Part shown: piece after piece, positions 20,756 through 29,982 of the stretch
Position numbering within the stretch: position 1 is the stretch's first letter
Layout: the number at the start of each line of letters is the position of its first letter
Assembly (NCBI RefSeq): GCF_039538045.1
Contig: NZ_BAABBQ010000001.1
Coordinates: 2,440,001 to 2,504,000, forward strand
Length of the DNA: 64,000 bases
Source: Sphingomonas swuensis
GTDB taxonomy: Bacteria > Pseudomonadota > Alphaproteobacteria > Sphingomonadales > Sphingomonadaceae
Direction of reading: 5' to 3'
Position numbers and translations under genes: made by a program
Notes under the pieces: model-generated
The model's input: only the letters and a program-made list of their open reading frames with translations
Told to the model about the DNA's origin: nothing
The model's database searches: none

Positions 20756-22309
20756 CCACTCGATCGTGCCCGGCGGTTTCGACGTATAGTCGTAGACCAC
20801 CCGGTTGATGCCCTTCACCTCGTTGACGATCCGGGTCGCGACCCGGCTGAGGAACTCGCTCGTGAAGGGATAGACGTCGGCCGTCATCCCATCGACGCTG
20901 GTCACTGCGCGAAGCGCGCAGACATAGTCGTAGGTGCGCGCGTCCCCCATTACCCCGACCGTGCGCACCGGAAGCAGCACCGCGAACGCCTGCCAGATCG
21001 CGTCGTAGAGCCCGGCGTTGCGGATCTCCTCGAGGTAGATGGTGTCGGCCTTGCGCAGGATGTCGCACTTGTCCTTGCTCACGGCACCCGGGATGCGGAT
21101 CGCCAGCCCCGGTCCCGGGAACGGGTGCCGCCCGACGAACGCCGGGGGCAGGCCGAGCTCCTCGCCGAGCACCCGCACCTCGTCCTTGAACAGTTCGCGC
21201 AGCGGCTCGACCAGCTGCATGTTCATCCGCTCGGGCAGCCCGCCGACATTGTGGTGGCTCTTGATCGTCACCGACGGCCCGCCGGTGAAGCTGACGCTCT
21301 CGATCACGTCGGGATAAAGCGTCCCCTGCGCCAGGAAATCGGCCCCGCCGATCTTCGCCGCCTCGGCCTCGAACACCTCGATGAAGGTCTTGCCGATGAA
21401 CTTGCGCTTGGCCTCGGGGTCGTCGACCCCGGCGAGCCCGCCGAGGAACAGCTCTTCCGCCCGGACATGGACCAGCGGGATGTTGTAGTGGCCGCGGAAC
21501 AGCGAGACGACCTGGTCGGCCTCGCTCGCCCGCATCAGCCCATGGTCGACGAACACGCAGGTCAGCTGGTCGCCGATCGCCTCGTGGATCAGCACCGCCG
21601 CGACCGCGCTGTCGACCCCGCCCGACAGCCCGCAGATCACCCGGCCGTCGCCGACCTGCGCGTGGATGTCGGCGATCTTCTGGTCGCGATAGGCGGCCAT
21701 GCTCCAGCTTCCGCTGCAGCCGCAGATGTGGCGCGCGAAGTTTGCCAGCAGCTTGCCGCCGTCGGGGGTGTGGACCACCTCGGGGTGGAACATCAGGCTG
21801 TAGCGGCGGCGTTCCTCGTCGGTCGCGATGGCGAAGGGCGCGCCCTCACTCCGGGCGACGACCTCGAAGCCTTCGGCCAGGCTCTCGACCCGGTCGCCGT
21901 GGCTCATCCACACCTGGTGCCGCTCACCGACCTTCCACAGCCCGTCGAACAGCGCGGATGGGGCGACCACCTCGATATAGGCGCGCCCGAATTCCTTCTG
22001 GTCGGAGGTGACCACCGTTCCGCCCAGCTGCTGGTGGAGCGTCTGCTGGCCGTAGCAGATGCCGAGCAGCGGCAAGCCGCTGTCGAACATCACCTGCGGC
22101 GCGCGCGGGCTGTCCTCGAAGGTCACCGACGACGGCCCGCCCGAGAAGATGATGCCCTTGGGCCGAAGCCGCTCGAACGCTTCTTCCGCCGCGTTGAAGG
22201 GCGCGATCTCGCAATAGACGCCGGCCTCGCGCACCCGGCGGGCGATGAGCTGGGTCACCTGGCTCCCGAAATCGACGATCAGGAGGGTTTCGGCCGGTTG
22301 CACGGTCAA
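20750..22309 (-). CDS. guaA: GMP synthase (glutamine-hydrolysing)
   Basis: GuaA converts XMP to GMP with ATP and glutamine. The 519-residue protein has an N-terminal class I amidotransferase domain with the nucleophile Cys85 in LLGICYGQQ and the His/Glu pair in MFHPEVVHT. It then has the ATP pyrophosphatase loop [11 protein letters not shown] and the C-terminal dimerisation domain ending KPPGTIEWE. Length and end match the family exactly. It is the second gene after the Tyr/Gly-rich protein on this strand but is separated by a good terminator, so it likely has its own promoter in the short gap. Confidence 0.98.
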   Translation of the reverse strand: MTVQPAETLLIVDFGSQVTQLIARRVREAGVYCEIAPFNAAEEAFERLRPKGIIFSGGPSSVTFEDSPRAPQVMFDSGLPLLGICYGQQTLHQQLGGTVVTSDQKEFGRAYIEVVAPSALFDGLWKVGERHQVWMSHGDRVESLAEGFEVVARSEGAPFAIATDEERRRYSLMFHPEVVHTPDGGKLLANFARHICGCSGSWSMAAYRDQKIADIHAQVGDGRVICGLSGGVDSAVAAVLIHEAIGDQLTCVFVDHGLMRASEADQVVSLFRGHYNIPLVHVRAEELFLGGLAGVDDPEAKRKFIGKTFIEVFEAEAAKIGGADFLAQGTLYPDVIESVSFTGGPSVTIKSHHNVGGLPERMNMQLVEPLRELFKDEVRVLGEELGLPPAFVGRHPFPGPGLAIRIPGAVSKDKCDILRKADTIYLEEIRNAGLYDAIWQAFAVLLPVRTVGVMGDARTYDYVCALRAVTSVDGMTADVYPFTSEFLSRVATRIVNEVKGINRVVYDYTSKPPGTIEWE

Positions 22310-22330
22310 GGCGTGTGGCTCCGCTCAAGG

Positions 22331-22370
22331 ACAAGAGAAAGGGCGCCGCAGCCCTATGGCCACGGCGCCC
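22331..22370 (-). terminator. Rho-independent terminator after the Tyr/Gly-rich gene
   Basis: On the reverse strand GGGCGCCG pairs with CGGCGCCC and is followed by TTTCTCTTGT. It lies 23 bases after the stop of the Tyr/Gly-rich gene and upstream of guaA, uncoupling the two. Confidence 0.8.
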
Positions 22371-22393
22371 TCCTGTCCACTTAGCGCGTGAGC

Positions 22394-22981
22394 TTAGTAG
22401 CCGTAGCGGTAAGCGGTCCGGTTGCGATTGAGATCAAGGTCGGTGATCCGGCCGTTGCGCTCGAACTTGCAGCTGAAGCGGTACGGAGCCGCTGCCTGCT
22501 GGTAGCCACCGTACGGCTGGTTGTACGCACCGCCGTAGCGCTGGTTGTACCCATAGCCGTAATTGCCCTGGTAGGCCGTGTTCGCGGCCTGGCCATAGAC
22601 CCGCATGTTGCCATTGCGGGTGCGCTCGACGCGGTCGATCTGGACGACCCGGTAGCCGGCATTGTTGTAGCCGTAACCGTTGTTGTAGCCGCCATAATAG
22701 CCGCTCTGGCCGTTCAGGCGCTGCTCGGTCGCGCGGGCGCACTGGTCGACCGCAGCGCGCTCGAGGTTGTAGTTGTTGGTCCCGTAATAGGCGTTGCCGC
22801 CATAGGGATTGCCACCGCGCAGGATGTTGTTGAGCACCTGGCCGACGATCACGTCGCCAAGGCCACCACCGCCGTAGCCGCCGTAGCCGGGATAATATTG
22901 CGCCGCGGCCGGGGCCGCCGCACCCAGGGTCACCGCAGCGACGGCAGCAGTACCCGCCAGGATCTTAGAAACAGCCTTCAT
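22394..22981 (-). CDS. Tyr/Gly/Asn-rich exported protein of unknown function
   Basis: A 195-residue secreted protein. A clear signal peptide (MKAVSKILAGTAAVAAVTLG, cleavage after AAAQ) is followed by a Tyr-Gly-Asn-rich low-complexity region (YYPGYGGYGGGG and YYGGYNNGYGYN). A more ordered C-terminal part reads YRFSCKFERNGRITDLDLNR. The central helix (ERAAVDQCARATEQRLNG) contains a Cys. Similar proteins in this group are uncharacterised. The ATG at 22981 follows AGGAGG with a 7-base gap, a very strong site, indicating high translation. It is flanked by an L,D-transpeptidase reading the other way. Confidence 0.75.
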   Translation of the reverse strand: MKAVSKILAGTAAVAAVTLGAAAPAAAQYYPGYGGYGGGGLGDVIVGQVLNNILRGGNPYGGNAYYGTNNYNLERAAVDQCARATEQRLNGQSGYYGGYNNGYGYNNAGYRVVQIDRVERTRNGNMRVYGQAANTAYQGNYGYGYNQRYGGAYNQPYGGYQQAAAPYRFSCKFERNGRITDLDLNRNRTAYRYGY

Positions 22982-23154
22982 GGCCACGCCTCCTCATCGA
23001 TTCGCGAAGTCATCGCTTCGCCACGCAAACGCTTATGTGCGGATTGCGCTGCATCGCGTCTGAATGCCGGTGAAGGCTCCGGTTCAGATTTCTTGCCGTC
23101 TTCAACTTTTCTGCTTGACAATGAAGCGGAGTTCATTTCGCCAGCGTGAAGTCC

Positions 23155-23180
23155 GGAACCGCTGCGCTTCTCCGCGGGTT
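23155..23180 (+). promoter_or_regulatory. Possible EcfG (general stress) promoter before the second L,D-transpeptidase
   Basis: GGAAC, a 17-base spacer and GGTT resemble the alphaproteobacterial EcfG consensus GGAAC-N16-18-CGTT with one mismatch. The -10 element lies 25 bases before the start codon. A lone TTGACA at 23115-23120 without a convincing -10 is an alternative. Weak evidence. Confidence 0.25.
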
Positions 23181-23205
23181 TTACGACCAAACGGAGACCT
23201 GCAAA

Positions 23206-23754
23206 ATGAAGCGTTTAGCAACCCTCGTGGCGGCTCTTGCCGTCGCGGTGGCAAGTCCGACTCTTGCCGCCGACCTTGGACCCGACGAAAGCCCCGCCGC
23301 CCTGATGACCGCCGCATCAGCCGTGTCTCAGGCGCGCGACCATGCCGAGCCCGTGCTCGAGGGCCGCAACCTCAAGCCCGGTGGCTACTGGTGGGCCGCA
23401 GACGCCCCGCGCGACGGTGCGCTCGAGGTCGTCGTCAGTCTCGATGACCAGCGCGCCTATGTCTACCGCGCCGGCGAGCTGATCGGCGTCTCGACCATTT
23501 CGTCGGGCAAGCCCGGCAAGGACACGCCGGCAGGCATCTTCCCGATCCTCGAGAAGAAGCGGATGCATCACAGCCGCAAGTATGACAACGCGCCGATGCC
23601 CTTCATGCAGCGCCTCGACCAGTATGGAATCGCGCTCCACGCCGGCAACATTCCGGGCCGCCCGGCCAGCCATGGTTGCGTCCGGCTTCCCGCCGCCTTC
23701 GCCGCCAAGCTGTTCGGGATGACCGACATCGGCGACCGCGTGGTGATCAGCTAG
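23206..23754 (+). CDS. L,D-transpeptidase (YkuD), periplasmic
   Basis: A 182-residue paralogue of the transpeptidase at 19467. It carries a cleavable signal (MKRLATLVAALAVAVASPTLA) in place of a lipoprotein signal. The catalytic segment is GIALHAG ... PASHGCVRLP with Cys158. It shares YDNAPMP and the SSGKPGKDTP-type loop with the other copy. It is expected to form 3-3 cross-links or link outer-membrane proteins to peptidoglycan. The ATG at 23206 is preferred over the in-frame 23146, which lacks a signal. A convergent terminator separates it from the peptidase gene. Confidence 0.92.
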   Translation: MKRLATLVAALAVAVASPTLAADLGPDESPAALMTAASAVSQARDHAEPVLEGRNLKPGGYWWAADAPRDGALEVVVSLDDQRAYVYRAGELIGVSTISSGKPGKDTPAGIFPILEKKRMHHSRKYDNAPMPFMQRLDQYGIALHAGNIPGRPASHGCVRLPAAFAAKLFGMTDIGDRVVIS

Positions 23755-23760
23755 GAACGT

Positions 23761-23795
23761 CGTCCCGGCGAGAGCATTCCGCTCCTGCCGGGACG
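23761..23795. terminator. Stem-loop terminator between convergent genes
   Basis: CGTCCCGGC pairs perfectly with GCCGGGACG across a 17-base loop, between the stops of the transpeptidase (forward) and the oligopeptidase (reverse). No strong T-run on either strand. Confidence 0.55.
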
Positions 23796-23799
23796 CCGC

Positions 23800-25983
23800 C
23801 TACTTGATCTCCAGCCCGGTATATTTCGCCACGAAGGCGACGATATCGCTGGCTTCCTCGATGATCTTGTCGGTCGGCTTGCCAGAGCCATGACCGGCGC
23901 GGGTCTCGATCCGGATCAGCTTGGGCGGACCCTCGGGCGCGGCGCTCTGGAGCTGCGCCGCATATTTGAAGCTGTGGCCGGGCACGACCCGGTCGTCCGT
24001 ATCGGCAGTCGTCACCATCACCGCCGGGTAGGGCAGCCCCGCCTTGATGTTGTGATAGGGCGAATAGGCCAGCAGGGTGCGGAAATCGGCTTCCTTGTTG
24101 GGATAGCCATAGTCGTCGACCCAGTAGCGCCCGGCCGTGAAGCGGTCGAAGCGCAGCATGTCCATCACGCCGACCTGCGGGATCGCTGCCGCGAACAGAT
24201 CGGGGCGCTGGTTGACCACCGCCCCGATCAGCAGGCCGCCGTTCGAGCCGCCCTGGACCGCGAGGCCGCCCTTGGGCGTCACGCCGGTCGCGATCAGCGC
24301 CTCGCCCGCGCCGATGAAGTCGTCGAACACGTTCTGCTTGTTGGCGAGCCGCCCGGCATCGTGCCACGCCTTGCCATATTCACCGCCGCCGCGGATGTTC
24401 GCCAGCACATAGGTCCCGCCCTGCTCGAGCCAGGCGAGGCGCGTGGCCGAGAAGCTCGGCGTCATCGACGCGTTGAACCCGCCATAGGCGTAGAGCAGCG
24501 TCGGCGCCGGGCCGGTCAGCCCCTTCTTGCGGACGATGAACATCGGCACGCGGGTGCCGTCCTTCGACGCGAAGAAGCGCTGCTCGACCGCGAAATCGTC
24601 GGGGTTGAACAGCAGCTTGGGTTCGAACCATGCAGTGCTGGCATTGGCCTTGACGTCGTAGCGATAGACCGTCGTCGGCCGGTTGAAGCTGGTGAAGGCG
24701 AAGAAGGTCTCGGGATCGTCGATGTCGCCCGAGAAGCCGCCCGCGGTGCCGAGGCCCGGAAGCTCGATCACCTTCTCGCGCGCGCCGGTGAGGCTGTGCA
24801 CGCGGACCTCGGTCGAGGCATCCTTGAGGTAGGACAGGATGAGCTTGCCGCCGACCAGGCTCGACCCGCTCAGCGTCTCGGCCTGCTGGTCGACAATGGT
24901 CCGCTTGTTGGGCCGCGACGCATTGACGTCGATCGCCACCACCTTGAGCCGCGGTGCGCCGTCGTTGGTCTGGAAATAATAGGTCGACCCGCGATTGCCG
25001 ATGTAGCTGTAGTCGTGGGTGAAGCCCGGGATCAGCACGCGCGGCTTGGCATTGGGCTTCTGCCAGTCGACCAGCGTCACCTCGTAGCGTTCGTCGGTCC
25101 CGCTCGCCGAGGTCACCACCAGGGTCGAACCGTCGTCGCTGACGCTCGCGGTGTTGCTCAGCTCGGGCCGGTCGGGCCGGGCGAACATCAGCCGGTCGGC
25201 CGACTGCGCCGTCCCCAACCGGTGATAATAAACCGCCTGGTTCTTGTTCAGCGACTGGAAGTCCTGCCCCGCGGTGCTTTCGGGGAAGCGCGAATAGAAG
25301 AAGCCCTTGCTGTCCTTGGACCAGCTGAGGCCCGAGAACTTCACCCACTTGACCTCGTCGCCGACGACCTGGCCGGTGCGCACGTCGAGCACCTTCAGCG
25401 TCCGCCAGTCCGACCCGCCGTCCTGGATCGCATAAAGCAGGTAGCGCCCGTCCTCGCTCGGCACCCATTCGGCGAGCGCGGTGGCGCCGTCCTTGCTGAA
25501 GCTGTTGGGGTCGATCAGCAGCCGCTCGGGCCCGTTGAGGCTGTCGCGAACGAACAAGGGCGACTGGTTCTGAAGGCCGGTGTTGCGCTGGTAGAAGTAG
25601 CTCCGCCCCTTCTTCACCGGCACTCCGACCCGCTCGTAATTGTAGAGCTGGGTCATGCGCTGCTTGAGGGTATCGCGGCCCGGCAGGGTTGCGAGGAAGC
25701 CGTTGGTCACCTGGTTCTGCGCCGCCACCCACTGGGCCACCTGCGGGTCCTTGCGCACGTCATTCTCGAGCCAGCGATAGGGATCGGCCACCGCCACTCC
25801 GAACTGGGTCTCGACGACATTGTCGCGGCGGGTCTGCGGATAGGCGAGCGCCGGGGCTGCGGGCACCGGGGCGGCGGCCTCGGCGGGCGCTTCCACCGGC
25901 GGCGGCGTGGTCAGCGAGCCTTGCGGCGGGGTGGTCGAACAGGCGGCGATCGGCAGCGTCATCAGAATCAAGCTCTTGCGCAT
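23800..25983 (-). CDS. Prolyl oligopeptidase family serine peptidase (S9A), lipoprotein
   Basis: A 727-residue S9A peptidase that cleaves short peptides after proline. A lipoprotein signal (MRKSLILMTLPIAAC, Cys15) precedes a Pro/Ala-rich linker. The beta-propeller domain follows and then the alpha/beta-hydrolase domain with catalytic Ser580 (QGGSNGG), Asp664 (TDDRVVP) and His698 (AGHGSGK). The propeller start YPQTRRDNVVETQFGVAVADPYRWLEN is typical. It is probably attached to the periplasmic side of a membrane. With the M20 peptidase and OPT transporter reading the other way, it forms a peptide-use region. Confidence 0.95.
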   Translation of the reverse strand: MRKSLILMTLPIAACSTTPPQGSLTTPPPVEAPAEAAAPVPAAPALAYPQTRRDNVVETQFGVAVADPYRWLENDVRKDPQVAQWVAAQNQVTNGFLATLPGRDTLKQRMTQLYNYERVGVPVKKGRSYFYQRNTGLQNQSPLFVRDSLNGPERLLIDPNSFSKDGATALAEWVPSEDGRYLLYAIQDGGSDWRTLKVLDVRTGQVVGDEVKWVKFSGLSWSKDSKGFFYSRFPESTAGQDFQSLNKNQAVYYHRLGTAQSADRLMFARPDRPELSNTASVSDDGSTLVVTSASGTDERYEVTLVDWQKPNAKPRVLIPGFTHDYSYIGNRGSTYYFQTNDGAPRLKVVAIDVNASRPNKRTIVDQQAETLSGSSLVGGKLILSYLKDASTEVRVHSLTGAREKVIELPGLGTAGGFSGDIDDPETFFAFTSFNRPTTVYRYDVKANASTAWFEPKLLFNPDDFAVEQRFFASKDGTRVPMFIVRKKGLTGPAPTLLYAYGGFNASMTPSFSATRLAWLEQGGTYVLANIRGGGEYGKAWHDAGRLANKQNVFDDFIGAGEALIATGVTPKGGLAVQGGSNGGLLIGAVVNQRPDLFAAAIPQVGVMDMLRFDRFTAGRYWVDDYGYPNKEADFRTLLAYSPYHNIKAGLPYPAVMVTTADTDDRVVPGHSFKYAAQLQSAAPEGPPKLIRIETRAGHGSGKPTDKIIEEASDIVAFVAKYTGLEIK

Positions 25984-26081
25984 GGGAATGGACCCCTCCG
26001 GTATGTCGCGCCGACTGCTAGCAGTCTCGCGGGCCGAGGCAAGCGCTTGCCTCCGCAGGCAAAGCCGCGCATCCCGCTGCC

Positions 26082-27299
26082 ATGACCCTCCTCAATACCG
26101 ACTTCGCTGCCGCCGCCGAGGCCGAGTTTCCGGCGATGATCGCGCTCCGCCGCGCCATCCACGCCGATCCCGAGATCGGCCTCCACTGCGCCCGCACCAC
26201 CGATAAGCTCAAGGCCGCGCTTGCCGGCCTGCCGCTCGAGATCCGCGACAGCAGTTCGACCAGCGGCTTCGTCGCCATCCTTCGCGGCGCCCGCCCCGGC
26301 CGCACCGTGCTGCTTCGCGGCGACATGGACGCGCTCCCGATCCACGAGGAGACCGGGCTCGACTTCGCCAGCACCACCGCCGGCGCGATGCACGCCTGCG
26401 GCCACGACACCCACTCGGCGATGCTCGCCGCCGCCGCGCGGATCCTCAGCGCGCAGCAGGCCAGCCTCGAGGGCACCGTCGTCTTCATGTTCCAGCCCGG
26501 CGAGGAGGGCCATCACGGCGCCCGCTTCATGATCGAGGACGGGCTGCTCGACGATCCCGCGCCCGATGTCGCCTTCGCGCTCCACATCTGGCCGACCCTG
26601 CCCGGCGGGATGGTCACCAGCCGCCCCGGCCCGCTGCTCGCCTCGACCGACGCGCTCAACGCCACCATCCGCGGCAAGGGCGGCCACGCGGCCATGCCCT
26701 ATGACGCGATCGATCCGATCCCCGTCGCCTGCGAGACGGTCGGCGCGCTCCAGGCCTACATCGCCCGGCGCGTCCCCTTCTTCGACGCGGCGGTGATCTC
26801 GATCACCCAGATCCACGCCGGCACCGCCTACAACGTCATTCCCGAGACGGTCGAACTCAAGGGCACGCTCCGCACCCTCTCCGACGTCCGCCGCGCCGAT
26901 GGCCGCGCCGCCTTCGAGCGGATCGTCAAGGGCGTCGCCGAGACCCACGGCTGCACCGCCGAGACCCGGGTCGACCAGGGCTATCCCGCCTGCGTCAACG
27001 ACGCCCGCGCCGTCGCCATGGTCGAGAGCCTCACCGCCGACCTGTTCGGTGCCGACCAGTTCGTGCCGATGCCGAGCCCGATCATGGGCGGCGAGGACTT
27101 CGCTTATGTCCTCCAGCGGGTGCCGGGCTGCATGGCCTTCGTCGGGGTCGCGCCACCGGACGAGCAGGCCGAGGGCCGGCCCGGGCTCCACCATGCCAAG
27201 ATGACGGTCCACGAGGACTGGCTGCAACGCGGCGTCGCGCTCCACTGCGCCTTCGCCACCCGATTTCTCGCAACCGGCTGGGGGGAGGCCGCACGATGA
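26082..27299 (+). CDS. M20 family amidohydrolase/peptidase
   Basis: A 405-residue metallo-amidohydrolase of the M20D type (hippurate or N-acyl amino acid hydrolase group). Visible are LLRGDMDALPIHEETG, the metal-binding HACGHDTHSAML, the EEGHHGA segment with the catalytic/bridging Glu, GKGGHAAMP in the dimerisation domain, and GGEDFAYVL near the end. It releases amino acids from N-acyl or peptide conjugates. Its stop overlaps the start of the OPT transporter by four bases (ATGA), coupling uptake and hydrolysis. Confidence 0.93.
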   Translation: MTLLNTDFAAAAEAEFPAMIALRRAIHADPEIGLHCARTTDKLKAALAGLPLEIRDSSSTSGFVAILRGARPGRTVLLRGDMDALPIHEETGLDFASTTAGAMHACGHDTHSAMLAAAARILSAQQASLEGTVVFMFQPGEEGHHGARFMIEDGLLDDPAPDVAFALHIWPTLPGGMVTSRPGPLLASTDALNATIRGKGGHAAMPYDAIDPIPVACETVGALQAYIARRVPFFDAAVISITQIHAGTAYNVIPETVELKGTLRTLSDVRRADGRAAFERIVKGVAETHGCTAETRVDQGYPACVNDARAVAMVESLTADLFGADQFVPMPSPIMGGEDFAYVLQRVPGCMAFVGVAPPDEQAEGRPGLHHAKMTVHEDWLQRGVALHCAFATRFLATGWGEAAR

Positions 27300-29299
27300 A
27301 GGAACTCACGCTTCGCGGCATCCTGCTTGGGGCCGTGCTCACCGTCCTGTTCACCGCCGCCAACGTCTATCTCGGCCTCAAGCTCGGGATCACCTTCGCG
27401 ACCTCAATTCCCGCCGCGGTCATCTCGATGGCCGTGCTCCGCTTCGTCCGCGACGCGACCATCCAGGAAAACAACATCGTCCAGACGATCGCCTCCTCGG
27501 CGGGAACGCTGTCGGCGATCATCTTCGTCCTTCCCGGCCTCGTCATGATCGGCTGGTGGACCGGCTTCCCCTACTGGCTGTCGGTCGCGGTGATCGCGAT
27601 CGGCGGGATCCTCGGGGTGATGTATTCGGTGCCGCTGCGCCGCGCGCTCGTCACCGGGTCCGACCTCCCTTATCCCGAGGGTGTCGCCGCAGCCGAGGTG
27701 CTTAAGGTCGGCGCGGGCGTCGGCGGGGCCGAGGAGAACCGCCGCGGGCTTCGCGCCATCCTCCTTTCCAGTCTCGTCTCGGCGGGCTTCTTCATCCTCG
27801 CCAAGATGAAGCTCGCGGCCGAGTCCGCCAGCCAGGTGCTCCGCCTCGGAAGCGGCGCGACCGCCGTCTCCGCAAGCTTCTCGATGGCGCTGATCGGCGT
27901 CGGCCACCTCGTCGGCATGGCGGTCGGAATCGCGATGGTCGTCGGCCTGGTCATCAGCTGGTTCTGGCTGGTCCCGAGCTGGTCCACCGACCCCGCGCTG
28001 GTGGCGGCCTCGGCGGGCGACGTCGAGGCGCTGGTCTCCGCCGCCTTCCGCCAGAAGGCCCGCCTCATCGGCGCCGGAACCATCGGCATCGCCGCCATCT
28101 GGACCCTGCTCAAGATCATTGGCCCGATCGCTAAGGGCATCGCCGGAGCGCTCGCCGCCAACCGCGCCCGCGGCGCCGGCGAGCAGCTCGAGCTGACCGA
28201 GCGCGACCTTCCGATCACCATCGTCGGCGGGACCATCGTCGCCGCGATGATCCCGATCGCGCTGCTCCTGTTCGGCTTTGCGCAGAGCGGCCCGATCGCC
28301 GCCAACCCATTCCCGACCATCGGACTGTCGCTGCTCTACGTGCTCGGTGCCGGCGTCGTGATCGCCTCGGTCTGTGGCTACATGGCCGGCCTGATCGGCG
28401 CCTCGAACAGCCCGATCTCGGGCGTCGGGATCCTCTCGGTGCTCGGCATCTCGCTGATCCTCGCCGGTCTCTACAGCGGCACGGTCGATGCCGACGGGAC
28501 CCGCGCGCTGGTCGCCTTCGCCCTGTTCGTCACCGCGATCATCTTCGGCGTCGCGACCATCTCGAACGACAACCTCCAGGATCTGAAGACCGGTCAGCTG
28601 GTCGGCGCCACCCCGTGGCGGCAGCAGGTCGCGCTGGTCCTCGGCGTGATCTTCGGCGCGCTGGTCATCCCGCCGATCCTCGAACTGCTCAACACCGCCT
28701 TCGGCTTCGAAGGTGCCCCCGGGGCCGGGCCCAACGCCCTCTCCGCTCCGCAGGCGCAGATCATCTCGACCATCGCCACCGGCGTGCTCGGTGGAAGCCT
28801 CGACTGGTCGCTGATCGCCACCGGGGCGATGATCGGAGTCGCGGTGATCGCGGTCGACGAGACGCTCCGCCGCGCCACCCGCCGCTTCAGCCTGCCCGCG
28901 CTCGCGGTCGGCATGGGCATCTACCTGCCGATGGAGCTGACCCTGCTGATCCCGGTCGGCGCGCTCCTTGGCTACCTCTACAACCGCTGGGCAGAACGCT
29001 CGGTCAACCCGGCCTTTGCCGAGCGGATCGGGACGCTGATGGCGACCGGCCTCATCGTCGGCGAGAGCTTGATGGGCGTCGTCTTCGCCGGTCTCGTCGC
29101 CGGGGCCGAGCGTTCGGGCTCGGAGAACAGCGCCGAAGTGCTCGCGGTCGTCGCCGACAATCCCTGGGCGGTCCCGATTAGCATCCTGCTGTTCGCCGGC
29201 GGGATCGTCTTCCTCTACCTGCGCACCCGCGCCAGCGCCTCGGTGGCACCGACCGCCGACGAAGGCCCGATCCCGCCGCAGGAGGCCGCGATCCGCTGA
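27296..29299 (+). CDS. OPT family oligopeptide transporter
   Basis: A 667-residue multi-pass permease. It begins KELTLRGILLGAVLTVLFTAANVYLGLKLGITFATSIPAAVISM, the N-terminal family hallmark, and later has NNIVQTIASSAGTL and SNDNLQDLKTGQLVGATPWRQQ, both typical of bacterial OPT proteins. The family moves short peptides or metal chelates, probably with protons. It is coupled to the M20 hydrolase upstream, which suggests import of an acylated or small peptide followed by hydrolysis. About 15 membrane helices are visible. Confidence 0.95.
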   Translation: MKELTLRGILLGAVLTVLFTAANVYLGLKLGITFATSIPAAVISMAVLRFVRDATIQENNIVQTIASSAGTLSAIIFVLPGLVMIGWWTGFPYWLSVAVIAIGGILGVMYSVPLRRALVTGSDLPYPEGVAAAEVLKVGAGVGGAEENRRGLRAILLSSLVSAGFFILAKMKLAAESASQVLRLGSGATAVSASFSMALIGVGHLVGMAVGIAMVVGLVISWFWLVPSWSTDPALVAASAGDVEALVSAAFRQKARLIGAGTIGIAAIWTLLKIIGPIAKGIAGALAANRARGAGEQLELTERDLPITIVGGTIVAAMIPIALLLFGFAQSGPIAANPFPTIGLSLLYVLGAGVVIASVCGYMAGLIGASNSPISGVGILSVLGISLILAGLYSGTVDADGTRALVAFALFVTAIIFGVATISNDNLQDLKTGQLVGATPWRQQVALVLGVIFGALVIPPILELLNTAFGFEGAPGAGPNALSAPQAQIISTIATGVLGGSLDWSLIATGAMIGVAVIAVDETLRRATRRFSLPALAVGMGIYLPMELTLLIPVGALLGYLYNRWAERSVNPAFAERIGTLMATGLIVGESLMGVVFAGLVAGAERSGSENSAEVLAVVADNPWAVPISILLFAGGIVFLYLRTRASASVAPTADEGPIPPQEAAIR

Positions 29300-29414
29300 G
29301 GCTGTCCTACAGGCGCCTCTTTCGGTAAGACGATCGGCGGCGGAAAGTCCGCGCCTCGGCCTTGGCCGGGCGCGGGTCTTTCCTTCGGGTGCCGCGAAGA
29401 AGAACCCACATGCA

Positions 29415-29483
29415 CACCAGGGTAACTTGGGTAACTTCGGGGCGGTCCGAAGCACTCCACCAGGGTAACTTGGGTAACTTCGG
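29415..29483. repeat. Two 26-bp direct repeats with 43-base period in the queF leader
   Basis: CACCAGGGTAACTTGGGTAA plus CTTCGG occurs twice identically (29415-29440 and 29458-29483). Each unit itself contains a doubled GTAACTTSGG. The spacer is 17 bases. It lies in the 224-base gap before queF, at 41-109 bases from its start. Could be an operator array or a genome-wide repeat. No hairpin of note. Confidence 0.7.
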
Positions 29484-29523
29484 ACTGCACTCGCGGCGCG
29501 GGCAGACACGAGTTGAAGAGACG

Positions 29524-29982
29524 ATGATGAACGAGATGACTCCTCGGCACCTGGGCCAGACCAGCACCCTTCCCGCTTCCCCCGAGGCGGCCGAGCTCGA
29601 CTATGTGCCCAATCCGCGGACCGGCTCGCTCTACCTCGTCCGCTTCGCCGCGCCCGAATTCACCTCGCTCTGCCCGGTCACCGGCCAGCCCGATTTTGCC
29701 CACCTCGTGCTCGATTATGCGCCGGGTGAGACGATCGTCGAATCGAAGAGCCTCAAGCTGTTCCTCGGCTCCTTCCGCAACCATTGCGGCTTCCACGAGG
29801 ACGTGACGGTCGGCATCGGCCAGCGCCTGTTCGACGAGATGAAGCCCCGCTGGCTGCGCATCGGCGGCTACTGGTATCCGCGCGGCGGAATCCCCATCGA
29901 CGTCTTCTGGCAATCGTCCGCGCCCCCGGAGGGCCTGTGGGTCCCCGACCAGGGCGTGGCGAGCTATCGCGGGAGAGGATGA
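29524..29982 (+). CDS. queF: NADPH-dependent 7-cyano-7-deazaguanine reductase
   Basis: QueF reduces the nitrile preQ0 to preQ1 in the queuosine tRNA-modification pathway. The 152-residue protein is the short type I form. It has the nucleophile Cys50 in [13 protein letters not shown] with Asp57, the QueF motif [18 protein letters not shown] and [11 protein letters not shown]. The ATG at 29524 gives the right size; the frame extends upstream across the direct repeats without a ribosome-binding site. Its stop overlaps the start of the sulfurtransferase gene (ATGA). No other que genes are in the window and I see no preQ1 riboswitch in the leader. Confidence 0.96.
   Translation: MMNEMTPRHLGQTSTLPASPEAAELDYVPNPRTGSLYLVRFAAPEFTSLCPVTGQPDFAHLVLDYAPGETIVESKSLKLFLGSFRNHCGFHEDVTVGIGQRLFDEMKPRWLRIGGYWYPRGGIPIDVFWQSSAPPEGLWVPDQGVASYRGRG

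Noticed and set aside
23890..26085. A 731-codon forward frame opposite the oligopeptidase
   Set aside because: Antisense shadow; the S9A peptidase on the other strand has its signal peptide and full catalytic triad.
29415..29483. Direct repeats as a CRISPR array
   Set aside because: Only two units with a 17-base spacer, an internal duplication and no cas genes nearby.
27404..29509. A 701-codon reverse frame opposite the OPT transporter
   Set aside because: Extremely Asp/Arg/Glu-rich mirror of a hydrophobic membrane protein; no start signal or domain.
29300..29523. preQ1 riboswitch before queF
   Set aside because: The leader has direct repeats but no compact stem plus A-rich tail near the ribosome-binding site as in preQ1 classes.
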